NCBI RefSeq assembly: GCF_900299525.1
Contig: NZ_OMKA01000029.1
Span: 732,986 to 796,985, forward strand
Origin: Aquimarina sp. Aq78
GTDB taxonomy: Bacteria; Bacteroidota; Bacteroidia; Flavobacteriales; Flavobacteriaceae
Direction of reading: 5' to 3'
Length of the DNA: 64,000 bases
Positions 28,218-35,439 of the stretch are shown piece after piece. How positions within the stretch are numbered: the first letter of the stretch is position 1; every line of letters starts with the position of its first letter. The notes under the pieces were generated by a model, which saw only the letters and a program-made list of their open reading frames with translations, made no database searches and had not been told where the DNA came from. The position numbers and the translations under genes are program-made.

Positions 28218-30308
28218 ATGTTTTTAAACTACATCTTTACTATTGGCAATTACGATGACCTATCTGATAAAGAAAGTAAACGAGTGGTATTGCTAAACAA
28301 AATAACTTCGTTAGGTATTCTCTCACATATCATACTCGGTATCATCGTTATATTCATTGATGCAGAAAATCTATACATTTTACCTCCTTTTCATCTTGCA
28401 GAGGTCTTTTTATTAAGCAGTATTTTTATTTGGCAAAAATTAAGATGGTATCAATTTTCAAGAGTTCTTTTATGGGTAGTTACTTATATTTTCATCTTTT
28501 TTCTTTCACATTATATCAAAACTGATGTTCATAATGATTATTATTTTGGAGTGTTAGCATTATTACCTCTACTTTTTTTTGACAGCAGAATTATTACTTA
28601 TTCAGGACTTATATTATCAATATTAGGTTTTTATGCTATACGCATATCTGAGTCTTTTATCTCTGAAAAATATATGATCGACAGCCAAACTAATACTGCC
28701 ATTAACTTATTTATTATTATTTTTCTTATTGTAAATTATTTCAAAACACTCAATGAAAAAAATGAGAAGTCATTGGAAAAAAAATCCAAAGAATTAGAAA
28801 AATTAAATAGTTTTCAATCACAATTCTTTATTAATATTTCGCATGAAATCCGTACACCACTTACTTTAATTCAAGGGAATAGTGAATTACTTAGTGAACA
28901 TCCTGTGACCAACTACAACCCCGAAGTACAGCAATACAATACAGTTATACAAAAACAAACTTCAAGCATTAAAAAAATAGTAGATGATGTGATTGATCTC
29001 GCTAAAATGAATACTAGCGAGTTTTTGCTTCAAAAGAAAGTGGTTATACTTAACGATTTTCTAAAACGTTTACATTTATCTTTTCAAACTACTTTTGAAC
29101 AAAAAGGAATCATATTTCGTTATGAGAATACCCTTAAAAACTGTAGCATTTATGCTGACACAATTTATCTAGAACGAGCTTTAAACAATATTCTTCTCAA
29201 TGCTCTTAAATATACAGATCCTGGAGGGGAAGTAATTTTACAATTCTTCATTGAGAATAATCAGAATGTCGTCATTAGCATAAAAGATACTGGTATTGGT
29301 ATTGCAAAAGAGCATCTTTCAAAAATTTTTAATCGTTTCTATCAGGCATCTAATTCTATTAATAAAGCAGGAGGAAGTGGAATAGGTCTCGCATTTAGTA
29401 AAGAAGTTGTTCTCATGCATGAAGGAGACATAAAAGTACACAGTGAGGAAAATCTAGGTAGCGAATTTAAAATCGTATTGCCCGCAATTACTACTGAAAC
29501 AGAAGTATCTAATACTACAGAAATCTCATTGACAAAAACTACTAAAAACCTTGAGCCTCATAACTCGGCGATATCATCACTATCTAAAAATCATATTTTG
29601 ATTGTTGATGATCATGACGAAATGAGAAAGTATATTCAAAATTTACTTCATGGTTATGTCTGTTATCATGCACATGATGGAATAGAAGCTTTAGAGCTTT
29701 TAAGACAACATAAGATTGATTATATCATTACAGATTATATGATGCCTAATATGGATGGGTATCAATTCATTAAAGAAATAAAAAATCAGCAAATAACAAC
29801 ACCAGTACTCATGCTTACCGCCCGAGGAGACATTAATGACAAACTTAATGTCCTGCGGTTAGGAATAGATGATTACCTCACTAAACCGTTTAACAAAAAT
29901 GAACTCATTATAAGAATTAATAATGCGCTGATAAATAACAATGAGAAGGAAAAATTTGCATCAAGTGGGCAGTTACATAAACACACATCTAATTATGAAG
30001 CTTTTTTAATGTCTTTAAAGGACTTTATATCTATTGAATGTAATAAACCAGAATTTGGAATCGAAAATATAGTCACCGAATTTGCTATCTCTAAAAGTTC
30101 ACTATATAGAAAAATAAAATCTTCTACTGGTCTTACTCCTAATGAATTCATCAGTGAGATAAAATTACAAAAAGCTAGAGTCATGACAGAATTAAACCAA
30201 GTTAATTCTCTAAAGCAATTATCTTTTGCAGTAGGATTCACTAAACCTTCTTATTTTTCCAAACTCTATGAAAAAAGATTTGGATCTAAACCATTTTCAA
30301 AAGAATAA
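28218..30308 (+). CDS. Hybrid histidine kinase / response regulator with AraC DNA-binding domain
   Basis: A 696-residue one-protein two-component system. The N-terminal ~180 residues contain about six membrane helices and no large periplasmic sensor. Then come HisKA (phospho-His 209 in NISHEIRTP), a HATPase (GGSGIGLAFSK), a receiver (phospho-Asp 506 in ITDYMMPNMDG) and a C-terminal AraC HTH from about residue 590 (ending FTKPSYFSKLYEKRFG). Typical HTCS proteins have a big periplasmic propeller sensor; this one senses through its membrane part instead. It probably controls the divergent accessory genes and itself through the upstream repeats. Confidence 0.92.
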   Translation: MFLNYIFTIGNYDDLSDKESKRVVLLNKITSLGILSHIILGIIVIFIDAENLYILPPFHLAEVFLLSSIFIWQKLRWYQFSRVLLWVVTYIFIFFLSHYIKTDVHNDYYFGVLALLPLLFFDSRIITYSGLILSILGFYAIRISESFISEKYMIDSQTNTAINLFIIIFLIVNYFKTLNEKNEKSLEKKSKELEKLNSFQSQFFINISHEIRTPLTLIQGNSELLSEHPVTNYNPEVQQYNTVIQKQTSSIKKIVDDVIDLAKMNTSEFLLQKKVVILNDFLKRLHLSFQTTFEQKGIIFRYENTLKNCSIYADTIYLERALNNILLNALKYTDPGGEVILQFFIENNQNVVISIKDTGIGIAKEHLSKIFNRFYQASNSINKAGGSGIGLAFSKEVVLMHEGDIKVHSEENLGSEFKIVLPAITTETEVSNTTEISLTKTTKNLEPHNSAISSLSKNHILIVDDHDEMRKYIQNLLHGYVCYHAHDGIEALELLRQHKIDYIITDYMMPNMDGYQFIKEIKNQQITTPVLMLTARGDINDKLNVLRLGIDDYLTKPFNKNELIIRINNALINNNEKEKFASSGQLHKHTSNYEAFLMSLKDFISIECNKPEFGIENIVTEFAISKSSLYRKIKSSTGLTPNEFISEIKLQKARVMTELNQVNSLKQLSFAVGFTKPSYFSKLYEKRFGSKPFSKE

Positions 30309-30335
30309 ATTAAATTTAGTAATTGTATTATCCAG

Positions 30336-31133
30336 CTAAAACTTCCAATCATTTGTATCAGAAGAAGTTTCTAATTGATTCTCTATTTTATCCTCTAATG
30401 TTGCAAAAAAATCAATCCCTGTTAGTTTTTCGATTTCGTCTACAGATACAACAAAGTTTTTTAAAGGTGCTTTAGTATCTTTATGTGGCATCAAAAAAGC
30501 TATCATTTTTGGATCAGTAGCCGAATTATTGAATACAATTTTATAAAATTGCTTAGGCACAGAGATATGTTCATATCCAATTGTAGAAAGGTTCTCTGAT
30601 AATATACCCCCAGTCACTATATATACTCCATCATATACTTTGGCCCAATATCTTATTTTTTGCTCCAAATAATTCCAGATACCACTATTAAACTCATGAT
30701 TTTGAGGTGTAACATTCGAAGTAAGAAATGTCTCTTCAAAAGCTTGGTATGTAAATCTTCTATCTCCGGCAGGACATAAATGCCCTCTATCATATCCAGA
30801 ATTCTTATAATTGCGCCAATCTGCAGAAGACGATTTTACTTTTCTATCTTCTTCAAAAAAAGGTCGTTTAAATTCATTTGTAGATAAATGTTCTTTTTTT
30901 AATTCATATGCTACCCATTCTGCCTGTTCATGTTTTTCAGAATATGATAATGAATAAAAATCATGAACTACTATAGCTCCTGTAGTAGATGTCGGAAGGT
31001 AATAAAAACCAAAATCGGTCGTATTCTTAGTTTTCTCATCTGTAAAACCACCATTTTCAATATATCCCTCAAAGTAATAAAACCCAACAGTAACTATAAT
31101 AATCAACAATGGGTATACATATTTTCTTTTCAT
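30336..31133 (-). CDS. DNA/RNA non-specific endonuclease (NUC family)
   Basis: A sugar-nonspecific nuclease of the ββα-metal family. The frame extends to 31202, but the ATG at 31133 gives a basic start plus a membrane helix (YVYPLLIIIVTVGFYYF); 265 aa. The catalytic DRGH motif is intact in YDRGHLCPAGDRR, followed by the expected metal-ligand region NVTPQNHEFNSGIWNYLEQ. It is likely exported and tethered outside the inner membrane, digesting nucleic acids for nutrition or defence. It is transcribed away from the peptide array. Confidence 0.9.
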   Translation of the reverse strand: MKRKYVYPLLIIIVTVGFYYFEGYIENGGFTDEKTKNTTDFGFYYLPTSTTGAIVVHDFYSLSYSEKHEQAEWVAYELKKEHLSTNEFKRPFFEEDRKVKSSSADWRNYKNSGYDRGHLCPAGDRRFTYQAFEETFLTSNVTPQNHEFNSGIWNYLEQKIRYWAKVYDGVYIVTGGILSENLSTIGYEHISVPKQFYKIVFNNSATDPKMIAFLMPHKDTKAPLKNFVVSVDEIEKLTGIDFFATLEDKIENQLETSSDTNDWKF

Positions 31134-31230
31134 TCTTATATCATTTTGAAGAAGCAAAAATAACAAAACATTACCATTGATTTTTAATATTAGTGTACTC
31201 AAATAACATCCTATAAAATTTTATAAGATT

Positions 31231-31264
31231 GTCCTGATTTCTTGAATAATCAAGGAATCGGGAC
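31231..31264. repeat. Interspersed hairpin repeat, copy A
   Basis: Imperfect inverted repeat with 15-base arms (31231-31245 and 31250-31264, two G-T pairs) and a 4-base loop. The left arm begins GTCCTGATTTCTTGA. The same element recurs at 32289-32322 and 32706-32741, so it was duplicated with the peptide units. Confidence 0.75.
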
Positions 31265-31347
31265 AGTATACTATCAATAGCATCCTAGTTTTACAAAAAT
31301 ACTAGAAAGCTATACAGTTACTTTAAGCTAAATAGTAAAATCTTAAA

Positions 31348-31367
31348 AGGCATATACTTGAGTGCCT
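31348..31367 (+). promoter_or_regulatory. Conserved 5' hairpin of peptide gene 1
   Basis: Stem AGGCAT/GTGCCT with 8-base loop ATACTTGA, 38 bases before the ATG, followed by a conserved AAAAGTTC(A/G)GGGAA-like stretch. Compared with copies 3 and 4 the third base pair changes from A-T to G-C on both sides, and the closing pair is a G-T wobble, as expected of a conserved RNA stem. Confidence 0.65.
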
Positions 31368-31405
31368 GCAAAAGTTCAGGGAATTTTAATCTTAAAACTT
31401 TAATT

Positions 31406-31588
31406 ATGTTATCAAACATTTTAAACCTTACCAATGGTAAAACATTGAACAAAAAAGAACAACAATCTATTAACGGAGGAAGAATAAACGACAATTGCCA
31501 AGGTGATCCATGCATGGTAGATGGCCATGGTGCTTGTTGTAGTAGATTTTTTAAGTGCAAACTAAATATATGTCAACTCTATATATGA
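31406..31588 (+). CDS. Double-glycine-leader Cys-rich peptide 1 (knottin-like)
   Basis: A 60-residue precursor starting MLSNILNLTNGK. The 25-residue leader ends SINGG, a double-glycine cleavage signal of the type recognised by C39 peptidases. An in-frame start at 31358 is less likely, because the ATG at 31406 aligns exactly with the other three copies. The 35-residue core has six Cys in order C-x4-C-x7-CC-x5-C-x4-C, the cysteine framework of inhibitor-cystine-knot peptides. It is the most divergent core of the four and ends QLYI. I infer a secreted, disulfide-bonded peptide, perhaps a bacteriocin or signal. Alternative: thioether cross-linking, but no radical SAM gene is near. Confidence 0.85.
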   Translation: MLSNILNLTNGKTLNKKEQQSINGGRINDNCQGDPCMVDGHGACCSRFFKCKLNICQLYI

Positions 31589-31615
31589 AGTTCTCCTTGT
31601 TAGAGGAAATTTAGG

Positions 31616-31645
31616 AGAGGGTGATTTTTTATAAATTCATCCTCT
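31616..31645 (+). terminator. Probable terminator of peptide gene 1
   Basis: Stem AGAGGGTGA (31616-31624) with TCATCCTCT (31637-31645), one G-T pair, followed by TTTTATTATT. Located 27 bases after the stop codon; related hairpins follow genes 2 and 4. Confidence 0.7.
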
Positions 31646-31839
31646 TTTATTATTCTCTATATCAACACATCTGTGTCTTGTTAATATTTGTGATCCAACA
31701 AGAGATATACTAAGGTCAAAAAACCCTTTGATATAAATTTAAATAGTACACCAACAAAAACATAAAAAATTATAACATACTAGTTTTACAAAACTGTTAG
31801 AAAGCTATATGTTACTTAAAACAAATAGTAAAACCATAG

Positions 31840-31859
31840 AGACATATACCTGAGTGTCT
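31840..31859 (+). promoter_or_regulatory. Conserved 5' hairpin of peptide gene 2
   Basis: Stem AGACAT/GTGTCT, with a wobble closing pair, around loop ATACCTGA, 37 bases before the ATG. Same position and loop as in the other units. Confidence 0.65.
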
Positions 31860-31896
31860 ATAAAAGTTCGGGAAATTAAATCTTAAAACTTTAATT

Positions 31897-32076
31897 ATGT
31901 TATCAAACATTTTAAATCTCACCAATGGCAAAATATTGAACAAAAAAGAACAACAATCTATTAATGGAGGAAGAGCCAATAACTGTAATGGTAATCCATG
32001 CAGCAGTGGTAAAAACAATGTACCTTGTTGTGGAGGTACTACTTGTCAAAATAACTTATGTGGTTATTGGACCTAA
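31897..32076 (+). CDS. Double-glycine-leader Cys-rich peptide 2 (knottin-like)
   Basis: A 59-residue precursor. The leader MLSNILNLTNGK through SINGG differs from copies 3 and 4 by a single residue (Ile for Thr at position 13). The 34-residue core has C-x4-C-x8-CC-x4-C-x4-C (Cys 30, 35, 44, 45, 50, 55) and ends GYWT. The CC-GGTTC segment between the fourth and fifth Cys is shared with peptide 3. Gly, Asn and Thr dominate the loops, as in secreted knottin-like peptides. The gene is too short for common ORF thresholds. Flanked by its own 5' hairpin and terminator, so probably a monocistronic unit. Confidence 0.85.
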   Translation: MLSNILNLTNGKILNKKEQQSINGGRANNCNGNPCSSGKNNVPCCGGTTCQNNLCGYWT

Positions 32077-32108
32077 GAGAGTCATAAACCTCTAGTTTTT
32101 GGTTTGTA

Positions 32109-32146
32109 AAAAGAGGATGGATTCTCTTAGAAATTCACCCTCTTTT
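32109..32146 (+). terminator. Probable terminator of peptide gene 2
   Basis: Arms AAAAGAGG (32109-32116) and CCTCTTTT (32139-32146) around a partly paired loop. It is 32 bases after the stop and homologous to the terminators after genes 1 and 4. Confidence 0.65.
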
Positions 32147-32288
32147 ACTATTCTCTATATCAACACATCTGTGTCTTGTTAAAATTCTTATTAATATCTG
32201 TGATCCAACAACATATATAACAAGATCAAAAAATCCTTTCATATGAATTTAAATAGTACACCAACAAAAAAATAAAAATTATAAGATT

Positions 32289-32322
32289 GTCCTGATTTCT
32301 TGAAAAATAAAAGAATCAGGAC
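32289..32322. repeat. Interspersed hairpin repeat, copy B
   Basis: Starts GTCCTGATTTCTT and ends AAGAATCAGGAC; the arms pair with one bulged T. Homologous to copies at 31231 and 32706. It lies between peptide genes 2 and 3; the rest of this 415-bp gap holds the terminator of gene 2 and the leader of gene 3. Confidence 0.75.
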
Positions 32323-32434
32323 AATGTAACATTGATAGCATCCTAATTTCGTGAAAAATAACAATACAGTACTATCATAATTAAATTACTCAAAAGCCTC
32401 GCATTACTTCAAAATAAATAACGAAAACTCTTAG

Positions 32435-32454
32435 AGACACATACCTGAGTGTCT
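32435..32454 (+). promoter_or_regulatory. Conserved 5' hairpin of peptide gene 3
   Basis: Perfect 6-bp stem AGACAC/GTGTCT with loop ATACCTGA, 37 bases before the ATG. Confidence 0.65.
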
Positions 32455-32491
32455 ATAAAAGTTCAGGGAATTTTAATCTTAAAATTTAATC

Positions 32492-32671
32492 ATGCTATCA
32501 AACATTTTAAATCTTACTAATGGCAAAACATTGAACAAAAAAGAACAACAATCTATTAACGGAGGGCACTTTAACTGTGCCGGTAGAGCATGTAGAATTA
32601 ATGGAAATGGTGATACCTATTGTTGTGGAGGTACTACCTGTCGCAATAATGTATGTGGTTATTGGACTTAA
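32492..32671 (+). CDS. Double-glycine-leader Cys-rich peptide 3 (knottin-like)
   Basis: A 59-residue precursor with the same 25-residue leader ending SINGG. The core (starting HFNC) has C-x4-C-x9-CC-x4-C-x4-C (Cys 29, 34, 44, 45, 50, 55) and the same GYWT end as peptide 2. The loop between Cys 2 and Cys 3 is one residue longer than in peptide 2, whereas the later loops hardly change, so variation is concentrated in the first half. No separate terminator hairpin like those after genes 1, 2 and 4; the hairpin repeat copy C 34 bases downstream may serve. Confidence 0.85.
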   Translation: MLSNILNLTNGKTLNKKEQQSINGGHFNCAGRACRINGNGDTYCCGGTTCRNNVCGYWT

Positions 32672-32705
32672 GAATTATAAATCTTTAGGTTTTAGTTTAT
32701 AAGAT

Positions 32706-32741
32706 TGTCCTGATTTCTTGACTTTTCAAAGAATCAGGATA
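32706..32741. repeat. Interspersed hairpin repeat, copy C
   Basis: Arms around TCCTGATTTCTTGA and TCAAAGAATCAGGA pair with one bulge. Third copy of the element at 31231 and 32289, starting 34 bases after the stop of peptide gene 3, where it could act as terminator. Confidence 0.75.
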
Positions 32742-32851
32742 ACATAATGTTGGTAACATTCTAATTTCACCAACACGATAGTACACTTTTTCCACAGTCA
32801 AATTACTCTAAAAACCTCACATTACTTTAAAACAAATAATGAAACTCTTAG

Positions 32852-32871
32852 AGACACATACCTGAGTGTCT
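32852..32871 (+). promoter_or_regulatory. Conserved 5' hairpin of peptide gene 4
   Basis: Perfect 6-bp stem AGACAC/GTGTCT with loop ATACCTGA, identical to the copy before gene 3, 42 bases before the ATG. Confidence 0.65.
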
Positions 32872-32913
32872 ATAAAAGTTCGGGGAATACATTAATTCAT
32901 TTAAATTTTAATT

Positions 32914-33093
32914 ATGTTATCAAACATTTTAAACCTTACCAATGGTAAAACATTGAACAAAAAAGAACAGCAATCTATTAACGGAGGAAAAAAACGTGGC
33001 TGTAGCGGTGCTCCATGTAGCAAAGGAAAAAATGGCACATCTTGTTGTACAGGTGCTAGATGTATTGACAATGTATGTAGCTACCCTATCTAA
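32914..33093 (+). CDS. Double-glycine-leader Cys-rich peptide 4 (knottin-like)
   Basis: A 59-residue precursor with the conserved leader ending SINGG. The core begins with a basic patch (KKRG) and has C-x4-C-x8-CC-x4-C-x4-C (Cys 30, 35, 44, 45, 50, 55), ending SYPI. It is the most basic core of the four, which would suit a membrane-active or receptor-binding peptide. Upstream flank resembles that of gene 3 more than those of genes 1 and 2. Last member of the array; a strong palindromic terminator follows. Confidence 0.85.
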   Translation: MLSNILNLTNGKTLNKKEQQSINGGKKRGCSGAPCSKGKNGTSCCTGARCIDNVCSYPI

Positions 33094-33143
33094 AAAAACA
33101 ATGTAGACTATATATAAAAGTTGCCACTTTTTAGTTAGGAAAA

Positions 33144-33175
33144 AAGAGGATGAATTTCTAGAAATTCATCCTCTT
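33144..33175 (+). terminator. Perfect 32-nt palindromic terminator after the peptide array
   Basis: Arm 33144-33159 (AAGAGGATGAATTTCT) is exactly complementary to 33160-33175. It is 50 bases after the stop of peptide gene 4 and closes the array. The remaining ~400 bases before the VKOR gene contain no ORF I can support, only AT-rich DNA and the inverted repeat at 33505. Confidence 0.75.
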
Positions 33176-33504
33176 ATACCACATCTCTATTTACACAAAC
33201 CCATCTTTTCTTTTAAAGAATCAACTACTTAATATGGATTTATACAACATTAATACTCTATTATGACTAATAAGAATAGCTGGTTTTTAAAACTTAATAA
33301 AAGATTAACGATATTTTTATTATTAGACTGACCCAATTCAAAATATCATGTAAAATTTTATTTATCAATGTTTTACATTAAAAAATTAACAAAAAAAAAC
33401 AGCCTTACTATGGTTTAACCATATATTTTTTGAGTTCAAAGCATTCCTTTTTACTCAATAAAATCTTTACTTTAGAGAAAATTATTTTCTGAAGTAAAAT
33501 GACT

Positions 33505-33540
33505 TGTGGTATTTCTGTCATTAAGAATCAAAATACCACA
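33505..33540 (+). promoter_or_regulatory. 10-bp inverted repeat upstream of VKOR-Trx gene
   Basis: TGTGGTATTT (33505-33514) is exactly complementary to AAATACCACA (33531-33540), with a 16-base spacer, ending 31 bases before the chosen ATG. It may be an operator or leader hairpin. Its presence argues against translation starting at the GTG at 33506. Confidence 0.5.
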
Positions 33541-33571
33541 TAGTATACTAACAATACTAAGCCCGATACGC

Positions 33572-35164
33572 ATGAATAATACTATTGAAAAAATTGTGGA
33601 AAGTGTTTTGATCCAAAACAGGATTGGAAATTATACCAAAAAGGATTTGGAACTACAATTACAAATACATCCTAGCTATCCCAGTTTTCAATCCATTACA
33701 GACACTTTAGATTATTTTGATATCGATAATATTGCTGTAGAAATTCCTATGGATGCTTTGGATCAACTGCCCAAAAGTTTTATTTCATTAATAACGGTAG
33801 AAAATGCAGAGGAAATCGTTACGGTCATCAAAAAAAATGATAGTATCGAACTTAAGCATACCAGCCTAAAGAAAAAGAAATTCACTTTTAATGAATTTAA
33901 AGAAATCTGGATTCCCAAAGTAATTGCTGTTGAGTATAATGCAAAACAAAAACTTATTTCTAATCAATCTCTTATTCAAAACCTATTATTTGTTGGATTG
34001 GTAGTTAGTTTAATTCTCGCTTTTTACGGAAGGTCTTGGGATATTAGTCAAATTCTCTTTTTACTGTTATCATTTACAGGAGTTGTTTTCAGTTTCTTTG
34101 CTGTACGAGAAAGCTTAGGAATACAGTCACAGGCTATGCATCAATTTTGTACATCGGTCGGAAATACAAACTGTGGAGAGGTTATAAACAATAATAGTGG
34201 TAAACTTTTTAAGAATTTTTCTTTAGCCGATGCAGGGATAGTTTTCTTTGGTTCTATTTCATTATATCAAATACTTTATGGTTTCAATAGTATATTATTA
34301 GTCCCTTCATTAATAGGCATTCCTTTTATCTTATATTCTATTTATTCTCAAGCATTAATTGTAAAAAAGTGGTGCGCTGTATGTTTGACGATGGGTTCTA
34401 TATCTATTGGATTAGCAATCATAGCTATACTTAATATTCCATTTAATATTGATATTTCGGCTGTTGTAAGTTTTATAATGCTCTCGTCTTTATTTGCTTT
34501 AGCCTATTTATACACCAAAGAAAAAGTAAAAGAAAATAAAAAATTTAAAGCAGATAACTTTAAGCTAAATCATTTCAAAAGAGATGGGCAGATTTATAAT
34601 CATTTGCTTAGTATTTCAGAAAAAATTGAAGATAATTCGACAATCCCAAATGAAATTATTTTAGGTAACCCTAATGCAAGTTTTAAAATTATTAGTCTTA
34701 CCAATCCTATGTGCGGGTATTGCAAAGACGCTTTTGAGGCCTACACACGTGTTTTAAAAGCTATGGGGGATAAACTTCAAATTAGTATTCGTTTAAACGT
34801 CAAAACAGATGATACTAGTGATAAAGCCACACAAATAGCTCTTATTCTTTTAGAAATATATTATAGTAAGGGGCCAGATGAGTTTATTGTTGCCTACAAC
34901 AAGTGGTTTGCAGACAGAACTCATAGTAAATGGATAAAAGAATATGGTATCCCTCAAGATAACCAAAACCATCTTGAAGTTTTGAAAAAACAATCTGAAT
35001 GGGCGCGAAAAAATGATCTCTATTATACTCCTGCATCACTTATTAATACTACGTTATATCCTAAAAAGTATAATTATAGTGAGTTTTTCTACTTTATGAG
35101 TATGATGACAGAAAATCAAGAAGATACCATTTCTGAGGTTCAGGAACCTCTTGAAACTGAATAA
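33572..35164 (+). CDS. VKOR-thioredoxin fusion with cysteine-less C39-like N-terminus
   Basis: A 530-residue membrane protein from the ATG at 33572 (an in-frame GTG at 33506 falls in an inverted repeat). Residues 1-120 resemble a C39 bacteriocin-processing peptidase (HPSYPSFQSITDTLDYF), but the first Cys of the protein is Cys 193, so this part cannot be catalytic. A VKOR domain with about five helices follows: loop Cys 193/Cys 201 and active site WCAVC (Cys 268/271). The C-terminal thioredoxin-like domain has CGYC (Cys 381/384) and a cis-Pro motif YTPAS. Such fusions make disulfides and pass electrons to quinone. Beside a Cys-rich peptide array it is the likely oxidative folding enzyme; the dead C39 part may bind leaders (inference). 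Confidence 0.88.
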   Translation: MNNTIEKIVESVLIQNRIGNYTKKDLELQLQIHPSYPSFQSITDTLDYFDIDNIAVEIPMDALDQLPKSFISLITVENAEEIVTVIKKNDSIELKHTSLKKKKFTFNEFKEIWIPKVIAVEYNAKQKLISNQSLIQNLLFVGLVVSLILAFYGRSWDISQILFLLLSFTGVVFSFFAVRESLGIQSQAMHQFCTSVGNTNCGEVINNNSGKLFKNFSLADAGIVFFGSISLYQILYGFNSILLVPSLIGIPFILYSIYSQALIVKKWCAVCLTMGSISIGLAIIAILNIPFNIDISAVVSFIMLSSLFALAYLYTKEKVKENKKFKADNFKLNHFKRDGQIYNHLLSISEKIEDNSTIPNEIILGNPNASFKIISLTNPMCGYCKDAFEAYTRVLKAMGDKLQISIRLNVKTDDTSDKATQIALILLEIYYSKGPDEFIVAYNKWFADRTHSKWIKEYGIPQDNQNHLEVLKKQSEWARKNDLYYTPASLINTTLYPKKYNYSEFFYFMSMMTENQEDTISEVQEPLETE

Positions 35165-35196
35165 CAAAAAAATCTTTAACCTTAAAACCTATTGAT

Positions 35197-35367
35197 ATGA
35201 ATCAGATTTCAAAATTGAAAGATGCTAAACATCTTTCTAAAGAACAACAAAAAGACATAGCAGGAGGAATAACTCCTCTAATTTTTAAGAGAAAAGGTTG
35301 CAACCCTGCCTTAAGTTGCTGTTATCATAACGGAACTACATGGGTGCAAGGACCACCTTGTTTCTAA
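35197..35367 (+). CDS. Double-glycine-leader peptide 5, four Cys
   Basis: A 56-residue precursor located 32 bases after the VKOR-Trx stop, so probably co-transcribed. The leader MNQISKLKDAKHLSKEQQ ends DIAGG, a double-glycine site distinct from those of the four array peptides. The 32-residue core begins ITPLIFKRKG and has Cys in the order C-x5-CC-x13-C, with a basic, partly hydrophobic N-terminal half. It lacks the conserved 5' hairpin of the array. Probably a different class of exported, disulfide-bonded peptide. Function unknown. Confidence 0.8.
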   Translation: MNQISKLKDAKHLSKEQQKDIAGGITPLIFKRKGCNPALSCCYHNGTTWVQGPPCF

Positions 35368-35401
35368 AAAAAAACGGAAATCAAAATTAAAAGCAGTAAA
35401 T

Positions 35402-35436
35402 CGTGTTGAGTATATAATGCTCAACACGGTTTTTAT
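35402..35436. terminator. Terminator between peptide 5 and OppC-like gene
   Basis: Perfect 9-bp stem CGTGTTGAG (35402-35410) / CTCAACACG (35420-35428) with a 9-base loop, followed by GTTTTTATTTT. It serves the plus-strand VKOR/peptide 5 unit and lies between convergent genes. Confidence 0.85.
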
Positions 35437-35439
35437 TTT

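Noticed and set aside
31231..32741. Interspersed hairpins as a CRISPR array
   Set aside because: Only three diverged copies with spacing of about 1060 and 417 bases, unequal spacers that contain genes, and no cas genes.
31406..33093. Peptides as six-Cys thioether (SCIFF or ranthipeptide) precursors
   Set aside because: No radical SAM maturase is anywhere nearby, whereas a disulfide-forming VKOR-Trx gene is next to them. Kept only as an alternative.
33506..33571. GTG at 33506 as the start of the VKOR-Trx gene
   Set aside because: It falls in a perfect inverted repeat and would add residues unlike the family; the ATG at 33572 starts the C39-like domain.
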